Positions 43,558-54,252 of a stretch of DNA of 64,000 nt are shown here, piece by piece. The notes beneath the pieces were generated by a model. That model did no database searches and had not been told where the DNA came from. It was given only the letters and a program-made list of their open reading frames with translations. Each line of letters begins with the position of its first letter. The first letter of the stretch is position 1. This DNA is from Lindgomyces ingoldianus (lineage: Eukaryota; Ascomycota; Dothideomycetes; Pleosporales; Lindgomycetaceae), in contig NW_022985163.1 in the NCBI RefSeq assembly GCF_010093535.1, positions 582,666 to 646,665 of the forward strand. Direction: 5' to 3'. A program made the position numbers and the translations under genes.

Positions 43558-44787
43558 GTCGATTCCCGTCGAACAGATTGGAGTAGCGGTGGTCGGCGGG
43601 AAAATGAAGGTGGGAATTAATGTAGAGGCAATGTTATAGGTTGGTAAAGCATAAAAGAATACTGCGGCTCGAGAGTTGCTGGCAGGCTAAGAGTGGGGCC
43701 TTAATCAAGACTGAACTTCTGATGAATTGCGAATTAGGTAAACATATCTCAATCAAATCACTGGGAAGCACTCACCAGCTCGAAAGTTAGTGGAATGGCC
43801 TGTGCCAGTTGGCGCTCGTTCTGGATTAATGGATGTCCGGACGCTCAACTCAGAGACTAAGCATGATGCTGCACTAGCTAGACGCGATACCAAGGAGTTT
43901 ACAAAAACAACTGAACGATAAGAGAAGATGACATACTTTAGAGAGTGACCGAATGGGCGAAACGAAATTTGTTTCCTGGCAGCGCAAGGCTGAGGGTCTC
44001 TGTCTCTTGAAAAGGTACAAAGTGCAGGAGCGGTCTCCACCTCGTTTAAACCAACCCTTGGCTCTCATGAATACAGTATCATTATTCCACAGCGGGCAAA
44101 AGCGAAGGCGAGGCAATAATCCTGCATTGCGCCACTTGCGCCTTGGCTGCTAGGGAGAGGGCCAATGAATCAGAGCTGCACACTGCTTCTTTAGCTTATG
44201 ATGAACTGTTGCTGGACGCTCTCTTGGTCCAGGAGCAGTCTTGGCAGATAAATCCTCACTGTAATCGTTCCGTGGTATTCGCTAACGATGGAATGGTATG
44301 GTAGCTGTCTGGTATGAGCTTGTGATTGAGAGCGTGAAGCTTTTGCAAGTGACTCAGACGATCACAGGTCGACGTAACCGTTTCCCGTGTGGTGGCTCAA
44401 GCACCCTATAATTCGAATGTACGATCACCGCTTCTTGGAAAAACGCCAGGGCGAGCTGAAAAGTAAGCGTCATGTCATCAGCCTTTCGCAATACAAGGCT
44501 GAGGATCTAGAAGCCGAAAGACAGCCGACAGAGCCAAGAGAGCCAGCACAATACATTGTCGCCCCCACCAATTGCTCTGCAGCAAGCTGCAGGAAGTTGG
44601 CACTGTTCGCAAGGATTCCATCCGCTTAAACAGCCGTAGCGCTACTGAGTGAAAGAGGTTTAGGGCCGGTGAATCGCGCTACAGGGAGAATGCGAACACA
44701 CTGTGTATATGTAGTACCCCAGAACACTTGCGATTCTCCTACACTTCTACGCAAGAGCATTTTGAAGATCTTTCCTCGACCTCCACA
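43558..44787. other. Divergent intergenic region, no gene seen
   Basis: About 1.2 kb between the Hsp70-like start and the surface-protein start. A 95-codon minus-strand frame at 43753-44040 and an 80-codon plus-strand frame at 44387-44629 lack motifs. An unrecognised leader exon of the surface-protein gene may lie here, because that protein lacks a signal peptide. Confidence 0.45.
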
Positions 44788-46067
44788 ATGACTACTAATT
44801 CGACCACGACAAGTCCTACCATGAGTTCGATGCTCTTAGCAGTATCGGAGCCATCAGTGGTTGGAACACCTCCGCCGAATCCGGTTGAAGGCACGAGGAA
44901 GCTTTGTACAACTCAGCTAGATGGAAGTGAATCTACAATCTATCCTTGTCCATCAACAATATCGGCCAGCTTGACACTACCAACAGCAACTAGTGGTCCT
45001 TTAGGACGGACGACAACCGCGATTCCCAGCCAAGTCCCCTCGACTCTACCAGGTCCTACTTCAAAACCAGGCAACAATGGAGTAGCTGGGGGAGCAGTGG
45101 CGGGAGTGGCTATCGCCTGCTTGATCATCGGGGCAGCTATTGCTGCCGCTATATTCTTCTTCCTCGCTCGACGACGCAAGAAGAGGGAGGCAGTTTCGTA
45201 CCAGCAACATCTCCCGCCGTCAGAGAAGGGGCCACCCGTCACTGCTGGCCCTGTGCATAGTGGAATATCTAGCTACGTCGATAGCTTGCTGCCACAGCCT
45301 GCAGAAGATGATGCAATGAAGAAAGAAGTGTCCAGGATCCGCGATAATATCAAAAACCATGTGCGATCATACTATCATCTCGAGACGGTTCCAGTGACGA
45401 AGCTGGATCAGTCTCAACTACAGGGTTTAGCTGCGGCGACTGGCATGAGTGCTTCCGCACTTGCTAGCATATTCGTAAACCCTTCTACTCGAGAAGAATC
45501 AATTCGTCTGTTTGTCGCATGGATTGCTTTGTCAAGATGCTCAGACGAACACCACCCAACATTCCTCCCTGATGAGCTGTCTAGTCTGGCGGTGGTAATG
45601 CCAGGCAAGGACGGAACGAATGGTGGTACGTACCATATCTCCCCAATCCTACCTAAAGAGAAGCTGAAGAAACCGTAGCCCAAGCCTCGCTGTTTAGCAA
45701 GTGGAAGACGATTACAGGGGCCTTGATGCAACAGCGGTATGGCAAGTGGACGCAAGAACTAGCCGCGCCGTCTCGCAACGTGACGGAAGCTATTGGAGAA
45801 TTGGATTTGCTTCTGGCGCCTTTCGTGATTGGCAGTGTTGATAGAGACCAGCGCCACAAGAATCTCGAGATGATCATGAGTCGGTCGGCGAGTTTGGCTT
45901 TTCTTTTGTTCTCTCAGCCTGGTTCATTCCGCTTCGACTTCACTGGACAAAATGGGGCCATGGTCGTTTTCCCAGCCCTTCTTCAGGTGATCAGTGACCA
46001 GGCGCAGACTCTCAGCCCACCCAGGCCTCTCTGGGAAAAGGAGATCACGTTCGAAGGTGGTCCGTGA
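44788..46067 (+). CDS. Single-pass, Ser/Thr-rich surface protein
   Basis: Proposed exons 44788..45625 and 45670..46067 give 411 residues. The N-terminal 105 residues are Thr/Ser/Pro-rich, mucin-like, with two cysteines about 18 residues apart (KLCTTQLDG ... YPCPST). A transmembrane helix (GGAVAGVAIACLIIGAAIAAAI) is followed by a basic stop-transfer block ARRRKKRE. The cytosolic part has QLQGLAAATGMSASALASIF and a helical region ending in WEKEITFEGG. This layout is that of Mid2/WSC-like sensors. The intron starts at a perfect GTACGT but would be only 44 nt, and AGs at 45658-45663 give shorter alternatives; without splicing a 296-residue form ends at 45678. No signal peptide is seen, so an upstream exon may be missing. 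Confidence 0.62.
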
Positions 46068-46842
46068 GGGGATCTGTTCGTACGGAGTTCGCAGAATATT
46101 TCCTCACCCGGAAATTGTATGTATTAATTTAGTTTCATGGCAACAAGGCTGTGATATGAGAGCCGTGATTCGAAGAGTGAGGTGTGTATTGCGGGAGCTG
46201 AGAAGGCAGCAGACGTTGAGGTGGGAAAAGCCGCCATGCCAACCTGAGCTTAGCAAACCTTGGCCCATCCCGTTCGAGCTCACACCCGCCATTTTCGCTT
46301 GCCCCTCAATATCTCATCCCATCTTCTCTCCACCTCGTTAACTTTGTTCACTTCTGGACTGCCGCTGCCATCTGGATGACTTCGTTGACAATGGCACAAA
46401 GTCTTTAGAGACAAGGGCAACTTCTAATCTTGAAGCTTAGAAGATTAGCAATACTCTAACACTAATCCATTCCCAAAATGCCGCAGGATCTCGTGCTTCA
46501 AGACCATGCAAGCCACATTCACATTGAATTTTATTTGCATTTCCGTTTCCACTCAACTCCCCAATCTTGATCGCCACCTAAATGGCTAAGAATAGCTTAC
46601 CTCTCCCCAAAACATGAACTCGCCCCGAACAGACTGAGATCCAGCCTTGAGGCTCTGTTCGCATGTGACGGGCCTGCCACTAAACCGACGCGGTCACCTT
46701 CGTGGTCTGATTCTTCGGCGCTTAGCATGAGTGTCTCTCTCTTCATCGCCCGCCCAGCCCAAATCACATGCAACCGGAATGGACCATCACCCCGACTGTG
46801 CCATCATTCACTCAGATCTCTTCGAATAAATGATACTCTATC
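46068..46842. other. Intergenic, no gene seen
   Basis: About 775 bp between two plus-strand genes. No coding signal. Confidence 0.55.
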
Positions 46843-48664
46843 ATGGAACCGACTGCCATATTTGCAGCATTGAACTCTGCTGTCAAGTTCGCCGAACTAC
46901 TTGTGCGAGTCGTTGAAGTTAGAACCGAGAACGACGTCTTTGTTCGGACGATCCAAATCGTTCGCAATGATTTAAACGAGGTTGAGAGGCTCCTCGGTAT
47001 AGAGTCAGTCCAGAAAAAGCTTACAGCAGTACCTGGAAAGTTCGAATGGATTGGAGGTGCTATCATCAGCACCAAATCAGCACTGAGTGATATTGCGAAA
47101 TGGGTCGAGCGTGCGCGCGTAGACCAGCAGGCTACAGGAACCGTGAGACTCGACACTAGGATTCGATGGGTCTTCAACGACCACGAGAAGTTGATCAATC
47201 GACAAACAGAGCTTTCGACATGCCATCAACAACTATCAAACGTGCTGAACTTTCTGAATCCTTTGGAAGAGATTCCAACCAGTTCGGCGCCTCCTACGTA
47301 CCGCGATATCACTTATTTTGATGATATTGTCTCCCCCAATCAGAAGAGAAGGAGCTTGATGAAAGGGGCCCAGACAACAACGACAGTCCGAGACGCAAAA
47401 ATTGAGGGTATGAGCACCCATGCTTAAGCAAACGATCTGTAGATCTAACACAAGCTGAAAAGGCCTTTTGCGATCTACGCACCCAGCGGAGGATTCAGAT
47501 CTCCGCGTTAATCTCACCCTTATGGAGAGTTCCAGTGGTTCGCCAGCCCCTCTGCTGAGCAGAACAGATCCTCTCCAGCAGATCGAAGTCCAGAAATCAG
47601 CCGTACGAACAATACTGGACCTTCCTAAGTTTGCTTCAACACCATCCGAGACCATATCTCCCGCTGCCAGCCCTCCGCCGGCGTATACATTGATATCACA
47701 AACAAGTTGGACAGGAGAAAGTCGTCGAACAGAAGATGGGGGCTCTGAATACTTAGCTCCTAGCACGAAAAGGACTCCATCAGAACATGTTCTCGCCGAC
47801 ACACCATTGCTTCAACCCCACAACGCCAAAGTAAACTCGATGAACAATACGCAGCCGTCATCACAGCCTGTTGAGAAGCCGTCACTATACGCGGTGACTC
47901 AGGAAAAGCCCCAGCGATTGATAGCTGAACTAGCTGGGGACACTCCCTCCTTGAGTGGAACTAATGCTCAAGGTCCGGTAAATCCATACGAGCTCTATGC
48001 TAGCCCTCCACCCGGGACCGGCCAGAGTACGCTTTCCCCGTTTGGACCGCCTTGTCGCCATGTCCATGCTATATCTGAAATGCTTGGGGACTTATCGTTT
48101 CCTGTTGAGTTATCAACCAATGATCCAGGACGGCCTCCAGGATATCCTCGGCCTGGGGCAGGAAGAGCCATATACGAATTACCTGCACAAGTTCTTAGTC
48201 GCCGGCCAGTTCGTAATCAATCACTTGGCGATTCTCTCATGGCAGCTCACAAATTGCCATCTCCGCATGATACAGGCAATACAAAACACATTGCTCGTCA
48301 AGAATTGCCTGATTCACGACGGACTTTGTCGTCAGAATCCATCGAAGCACAACAACAGCGAATTGAAATGCCTTCGCCGCTCTCTGTAACACATCAGTCA
48401 AAATATCTGCGATACCCTTCTCCAGACTCGGGGTCTTTCCTGTCCTCACCAGCACTAAACCCAACATCTACTGCTCCATTCCCTCTTTCGTCACCTTCAC
48501 CTGGGACCTCTACTCTTTCCAGTGTTGATATAGGATCAGTCTCGCTAATGGGCAGACCTACTGCACGCATTATCTCACCAAATAAGCCTGAGACGGCATC
48601 AGCTGCAAGGATGCGGAGTCAAAGAGCTATTATGGACATGCTTGGGAGCATTGACCAAACTTGA
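46843..48664 (+). CDS. Protein with NLR-type N-terminal helical domain and disordered tail
   Basis: Two exons, 46843..47407 and 47463..48664 (intron GTATGA...AAAG), give 588 residues. The first 150 residues are helical and read like the N-terminal domains of fungal STAND/NLR proteins (HeLo-related): AALNSAVKFAELLVRVVEV, VFVRTIQIVRNDLNEVERLL, HQQLSNVLNFLNPLEEI. The rest is Ser/Pro/Thr-rich and disordered, with a short conserved-looking tail (AARMRSQRAIMDMLGSI). There is no NACHT, NB-ARC or repeat domain. It may be a stand-alone effector-like protein or an unrelated helical protein. The HeLo-like reading is by eye and needs profile confirmation. Confidence 0.68.
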
Positions 48665-49835
48665 TCACGCTTGTTGTTATGGAGAGGTTTTGATGAGGTA
48701 GCATCCATTCGGCTATTATACTAGTATCATTCCATCAATCCATAATTCCATGCAATCCCCACCAAACGCAGAGAAAGAATTAGCGATCATGACGATGCAT
48801 CGAGACGTTAATGTAGACCACAACGCCTGTCGGGTACTCTGTCCACGTGTCACCCTTCTCAGTTGCCGGGTGTTGAAGTATTAATACCGAGTATCTATTC
48901 TGTCGTTTCCTTTATCTACTCCGATCAAGTTTTGATGTATTTTCCGGCTATAAGACTCTCGATTTTTGCTTCTGCATTGTTGGGTGTGCTTCTATCGTTT
49001 GATTTCTATATTTCGGTCAAGCTTTGATATGTCTTTTCTGACTATAAGACTCGGTCTTCGCCTTCTGATTTGTTGGGTGTGCTTCTAGTGACAATCCAAT
49101 GGATGCTTTCCGTCTTAACATCCACGCATCAAATGAGGGGAAGCACCCGATTGTAAAAATCTCGTAACGTTGGTAGATGCGCAACATTCGGAACGCCGAT
49201 CTTGAGGGCGAGGTATACAGGCTTTTTTCAACCAGAACCAGGCGTCACCACACTGAATACTTGGGCAAAGCCCTGCAAACATCTTCTTCTAGGGTCTTGT
49301 ATTACTAAGGGACTACGTACATGGCCATACCTTTAGGATAGTGCGCTTTTAGAGCCGTGAATGAATCTAGAGAGCTGCTTTCTTCCTACTTCTAGATGCT
49401 GCGATGCGTGCTTTTGCGGGGAACTCAATAAGAGTGCGTCGTTGCTCCACATTAGTCACAACATATAAACTAGCTTCGGTTAAATCGGTCCTCAATTCTC
49501 CAAGTGTATAATTCTGACGGCCTCACAATGAGGTTGTGGAAGGTTGGAAGGAGGATATCTCGAGCTGGCTTTACGTGCCTACCATTTCTGACACGTCATC
49601 GGTCCGAGGCAACACATCCTTCATCCTTCAAGAGCTTCGCAACTTCGCCGAAACAAAACCCCTCATTTTCGCATGGAACATCCTATTTGAGAAGCTGCTA
49701 TGAACTCAACTGCCACCACTTGCATGTCAGGCAGGAGCCACACTTCTAGCATAGATGACGTTCTTTGTTGAACTTCCTAGTTTCTTCTCCTTGAGTAACT
49801 TTATTTCGAAGACCGATTCCAATCCACGGGCCACT
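48665..49835. other. Intergenic with a tandem duplication
   Basis: About 1.2 kb between a gene and the decayed glycosidase. It contains the 92-bp tandem repeat listed separately. No gene seen. Confidence 0.55.
48903..49086. repeat. Two-copy tandem repeat, about 92 bp, diverged
   Basis: Copies at 48903-48993 and 48995-49086 share TCGTTT at the start, TCAAG-TTTGAT, CTATAAGACTC and the identical 17-base end TTGTTGGGTGTGCTTCT. Many differences look like C/T or A/G transitions. Confidence 0.75.
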
Positions 49836-52005
49836 ATGGGTGGTTCCAAGCTTGTCTCCAATAGCTCTAAGGCACTCTCGGTCCCGACTATTACTCTTCG
49901 CTGTCCTGTCGTGGGCAACATCACTTGCCGCTGACAATTCGACCTGCTTCGCCAATGCCAGGAGCCTTCATCGATCCGATCCTCCGTACGAAAATTACTT
50001 TTACTCCGATTGCCACTTAATCACCCATGTTGTTGTCACCAGTCCCCTTCGTTCGAGCAACTTGAGTGCCATCGGGCCCCGGCTGCTCATTGCCTGGCCT
50101 GCCGGGAACAGCAGCATCGTATTCTTCTTTCAGCCCAAGAGTGGGGAAAACGGTGCCCTTGGAATACAATTAGAGAACTCAACCATTACTGGGGAGATGC
50201 TCGATCCCATATACGATTTGAGTGAAACGCCACCTGGAAATCCCAAAGTCGGAGTATTCGGCCTTATCAGCTTCAACTCGTCCGCCATCCTCACAATCCC
50301 ATACTGGGGAGAATTCGGACCATTAGAGAATTCACTGAAGGGCCAAGCATCATCTATTCCTCTGTCCAAGAGGCTATCTAGTTCTTGGGGTTTTCCGATG
50401 GAGGTGCGACACTGAAGAGGACATGGTTGGACAATATTACTACCACCTTCCTCAGTTTCTCCCCGATCAATGGATCTGACTCTGTTACGATCAGCCGAGG
50501 CGTAAACACTACTCTATCCTTTGGCACTGAGTCATGCCAATTCAACGCATCGTTCGAGTATCCCAAACTGGAGCAGCTCAATCCTCAGGAAGTGCTCAAC
50601 AATGTATCCACGGATCTAATCGAGTAGAATCCGGACCGGACTATGTCTCTGTCCTTTCTCTCGTACAAACATAAGCTTCTGGCTAGAACATGGCGGTTCT
50701 TGACCTACTTCGGGCGGGATAATATGATCTCTCTGCTTCTCTTCTAATCCGTCCTTAGCGAAGGCGAAGACGGGGCTATTGTGGCAGTAATTGCTGCTGC
50801 ACTAGAACTCATTAACAAGAGCGACGGGAGCGTGTGTCATGAAGAGAATGTTGGAGATTACGCTACGTTTCTGAATCTCCAAAACAATATCACTTCGACG
50901 GCACCTCAGTGTGACTACAAAATGGTGGATACCCATTACTTCCTTCCGATTGTAATGAAGAACTACTTTGTGGTTATGGAAACCGGGCAGGATCGAAGTT
51001 TGGCATTCTTAAAGAAGACTGCGTCCTTCCTTACTAATAGAATCGGTCTCGCATATGCCGAGCTTACGCAATTCACTGCCCATAAAGTCATGAACACGTC
51101 TGCGCCATTTGCTTCTGAAGGAGACCAAAAAAAAGACAACCTAATACATCTCAAAGAAAGGCAAGTAGTTGGACAATGGCGCGATTTGGAAATTGGTATT
51201 GGTGGTGGGAGAATTCTGTATGACGTGAACACTGCACTAGTTCCTGCAGCACTTCGATCAATTGCGGTGCTCAGCCGCGCCGGCTTCTTCCCTAACCATC
51301 CAGAGTGGAGCCAGAGTGCAGATCGGTTTGCTGACGTTTGGGAAGACGAGACACTGAACTTTTTTGAAGTTTCTATCCCACAATCCACACCCGCATCACT
51401 CGTGGAGCCGTATTCCAATGAGATCTCCTCATACTCGGGGCCCTCGCGCACGGAAGACATCACTAGCGGTGTCAAATTCTATGGATTGGCGCTAGATGGG
51501 AACAATAACCAGTCCATCGTGCGCGTTCTAAATACACACGCCTGCTTCCGGTACTTCCTTCTCAATACCACGAACCAGACACAGCTAAGCTCCTTCCTCA
51601 ATCAAACTTCGGAGCATATTCTTCAACCGTTTGCAATCGGTCTTTCTAGCTCAGTGGGGCTTTTTGTAGCAAATCCAGCGTGCGGTGGTGGTCTAATTTA
51701 TGCGAAGAACTTTACGAATGCAAATTATCATGGAACTATAGTTTGAAGCTGGCAATTGGCAATGATGGCTGCTGGACTTCTGCAACGATGAAATCCTCTA
51801 CAGAAAATTCCTGTCAGCGAAAAGCCACCTATGGGATCTAGTCGACAATAATAGCGCTTAATTAAGCAGCGAAGTGTGGAGCTGGGCCTATAAAGACGGC
51901 TTTCAAGTCGAGCCACTAGGTACATTTACTCCAACGGAAAGTGACATTAGGCAGCTTTGGTGTTTGACATTTCTCGCCTTGCATCGTGAAAATCCCAAGG
52001 TCTGA
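49836..52005 (+). pseudogene. Secreted glycosidase-like (six-hairpin type) gene, broken
   Basis: A long homologous tract is readable across 2.1 kb. It starts with a signal-like LLLFAVLSWATSLAADNSTC, whose frame is not that of the ATG at 49836. Blocks follow: TWRFLTYFGRDNMISLLL, LELINKSDGSVCHEENVGDY, DYKMVDTHYFLPIV, ERQVVGQWRDLEIGIGGGRI, YDVNTALVPAALRSIAVL, ALDGNNNQSIVRVLNTHACF and, at the end, SSEVWSWAYKDGF and ESDIRQLWCLTFLAL. These are typical of large secreted fungal proteins with a glycogen-debranching-like (alpha/alpha)6 fold. Lesions: frameshift near 50340, TAG 50379, TAG 50625, TAA 50745, TGA 51744 (a conserved Trp before SWQLAMMA), another shift near 51790, TAA 51859. No intact enzyme can be made. 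Confidence 0.82.
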
Positions 52006-52089
52006 AAATATAAAATAAAAGTACAACCAACTATTCTAAAGTACAATGGATTATATCAATCAAATTCTAACGCTTATCGTCAGCATGTA

Positions 52090-53340
52090 CTATCGCCTGA
52101 CCAAGATCACCATAGCTTTCTCCACTACTATCATACCAGTCCTCCCAGGATCCCGCGTTATGACTCTACCAGTCACCAGATACCACCTTTTCCTCGAGTT
52201 GTTCTTCTTCTCCTTATTGTTCTTCACGTCCAGTATTAACTTTACCCGTTTATCTTGCTCACTTAAACCCCGTCCGTCAAAGGTAGATGCGTCTTTGAAT
52301 ATCGCGGCCATCTTTCTCAATTGCATCTGTCCACGTTTGTGTGATAAAAATTGAGGCGGGACTCTCATGCCAAATGCTGTTGACCCTGTGCCAACTTTCC
52401 AGCACTCAAGATGCTCGCCGTCTCCCTTTGGCTTTGCGGCTTGGGCATTAATTTTACTCATCAGTCGTTTCATGGAACTGGAACGCCGCAAAGGCGCAGT
52501 CGGGAATTTGCTGTTGGGATCGTAGTACTCCCCGGGAGGTGTTCGGGATCGTGACGGCTTCCCAGCTGTCGTTGATGCATTCGCGATGTTGCTCCATGCG
52601 TAATCCTGGAGCATATTATCACGCTTCTTATTCGGTCCAAATCCAGAGCTCACCCTTGTGACAGGTTTCGGCCGTCGTGGTCCCGGATTTTGCGGCTTTT
52701 TCTTACTATTACCCGCTTTCCTCCTCCTATACTGGCGCAAACATTTTCGTAGTCTACTAATGACAAGGCTCAGAACAAGCGTTCTGCCTACGTTCGATCC
52801 AGACCTTGCTCGAGTCGTCGGGTTCGTCGGCATGTTGGCTTGAAACATCTCCAACGCAGCGAACTTCTTCATCATAATCTCCATCATACTCTCCAACTTC
52901 CACAACACACTCAACCCCTCCTTACTCAGAAACAAATCCAACATGCTCGTTGCCATCACCAAATCCGCCTTACAATCCGCAATCTCCTTCTTGCCTTCGG
53001 TACTCCAGCGAAACCTATCCCATGCTCGAACATGCTGTTTCCTAAACCCTTGGTACTTCTTCATCAACCGCTGCATGCGCTCTAGAGCTTTGTCGCAATG
53101 CGTAATGTGAATTTTCAAGCTGAATTTCCGTGTTTTCGCGATATCGTTGGACTGGTGTAGAAATGAGTTGCCATTTTTGACTAGATCGGATTTTACGCCC
53201 TCGAGGACGAGAGCCATGCAGTGGACATGGTCTGATGCGAGACGGATTTCTTCAGGTGCAGCCTGGCATGCCGTGTAGAGGTCGTAGGCTTTTTTGAGAA
53301 GCGAAACCAGGGAGACAGCGCCGCCGATTACGTCGCCCAT
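52090..53340 (-). CDS. Protein with NLR-type N-terminal domain, basic middle region
   Basis: A single exon of 416 residues. The N-terminus MGDVIGGAVSLVSLLKKAYD continues with LYTACQAAPEEIRLASDHVH and MALVLEGVKSDL, the pattern of fungal STAND-type N-terminal helical domains (Goodbye/HeLo-like), running to about residue 175. Next comes a very basic linker (RLRKCLRQYRRRKAGNSKKK), a Ser/Arg/Pro-rich stretch with DYAWSNIANAS and a C-terminal end WYLVTGRVITRD...IVVEKAMVILVRR. No nucleotide-binding or repeat domain follows, so it is either a stand-alone protein of this type or a truncated NLR. It is convergent with the decayed glycosidase. Confidence 0.75.
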   Translation of the reverse strand: MGDVIGGAVSLVSLLKKAYDLYTACQAAPEEIRLASDHVHCMALVLEGVKSDLVKNGNSFLHQSNDIAKTRKFSLKIHITHCDKALERMQRLMKKYQGFRKQHVRAWDRFRWSTEGKKEIADCKADLVMATSMLDLFLSKEGLSVLWKLESMMEIMMKKFAALEMFQANMPTNPTTRARSGSNVGRTLVLSLVISRLRKCLRQYRRRKAGNSKKKPQNPGPRRPKPVTRVSSGFGPNKKRDNMLQDYAWSNIANASTTAGKPSRSRTPPGEYYDPNSKFPTAPLRRSSSMKRLMSKINAQAAKPKGDGEHLECWKVGTGSTAFGMRVPPQFLSHKRGQMQLRKMAAIFKDASTFDGRGLSEQDKRVKLILDVKNNKEKKNNSRKRWYLVTGRVITRDPGRTGMIVVEKAMVILVRR

Positions 53341-54252
53341 CTTGATGGTTGATATTTTGCAGAGCTTGCGCGGGTTAAGGAAGAGGAAGCAAAGGGTATG
53401 ACAATCACTTTATCAAAACATCTTGGTTGCCTGCCGCCCATAACGATACCAGGATTCCAAGGCTATTGCGCACACGGCGTCCCTCCACAGCCTTCAAACC
53501 ACGCCCACCGGCCCCATCCCGTTCACCGCATGACGGGGTTAAAGGTTCTTTGCTTACACAACATTTTGGCTGGTGAGTGTGCGGTAAGACAAAGTGTGGC
53601 GCAAGGCACATCAGACAACGAACTTGTTCGCATTCATATCATCCCTACCCAACACTAGGTCATGGGGGCTGTGCTCGAGTGGTGAGTGCAATCTTGCGAT
53701 GCAGCTGATGATGCACGAGATGTGGTGTTTGGGTGCTGAAGCTGGTGGTGAGGGGCTGTGCTATGCTGATTCCCCCCACTGCCCCGCTAGTTTGATGGCT
53801 GATGACGCACATCATTCATCTTGACTGGTGTCGATAAGTTTTGACTTATCCAATATGAAGATAAGGTATTTGTCCTATATAATTTCTTCTTATACTTCAC
53901 TAACGCTACACAGCCCAAGGAGTCTTCTGGAAATGCCTTTTCCGGCAAAGTGCTTCGAGTCAGAGAGAACGATTCTAGGGACGATGATCTCCACAACGAT
54001 AGGAAATCCTACGCCCAGAATCGATACCAAACCCTCGGAAGAGTGCCGTAACCCAAGTCTGCGTCTTTCATTCCCCGCAAATGGAACGGAGAGTATAAGG
54101 TTGAAATACATGTATTCCTTCGGTGCCGCTCAGGCTTGAAACGAAACACTTTAGTTAAACGTCTATAGTATTCAAAGTCCTTTCTTCAATTTTCATACTC
54201 TTCTTAACCCAACTTTTGAGAATATCCTTTTACAATCTTCCCATCTTCCGAT
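53341..54252. other. Divergent intergenic region, no gene recognised
   Basis: About 910 bp between divergent starts. A 103-codon plus-strand frame at 53828-54139 has no motif; I leave it out. Confidence 0.5.

Noticed and set aside
47236..47802. A 188-codon minus-strand frame
   Set aside because: Antisense across the intron of the NLR-type N-terminal protein; not supported by motifs.
53828..54139. A 103-codon plus-strand frame
   Set aside because: Possible small protein, but no signal, motif or context; left unannotated.
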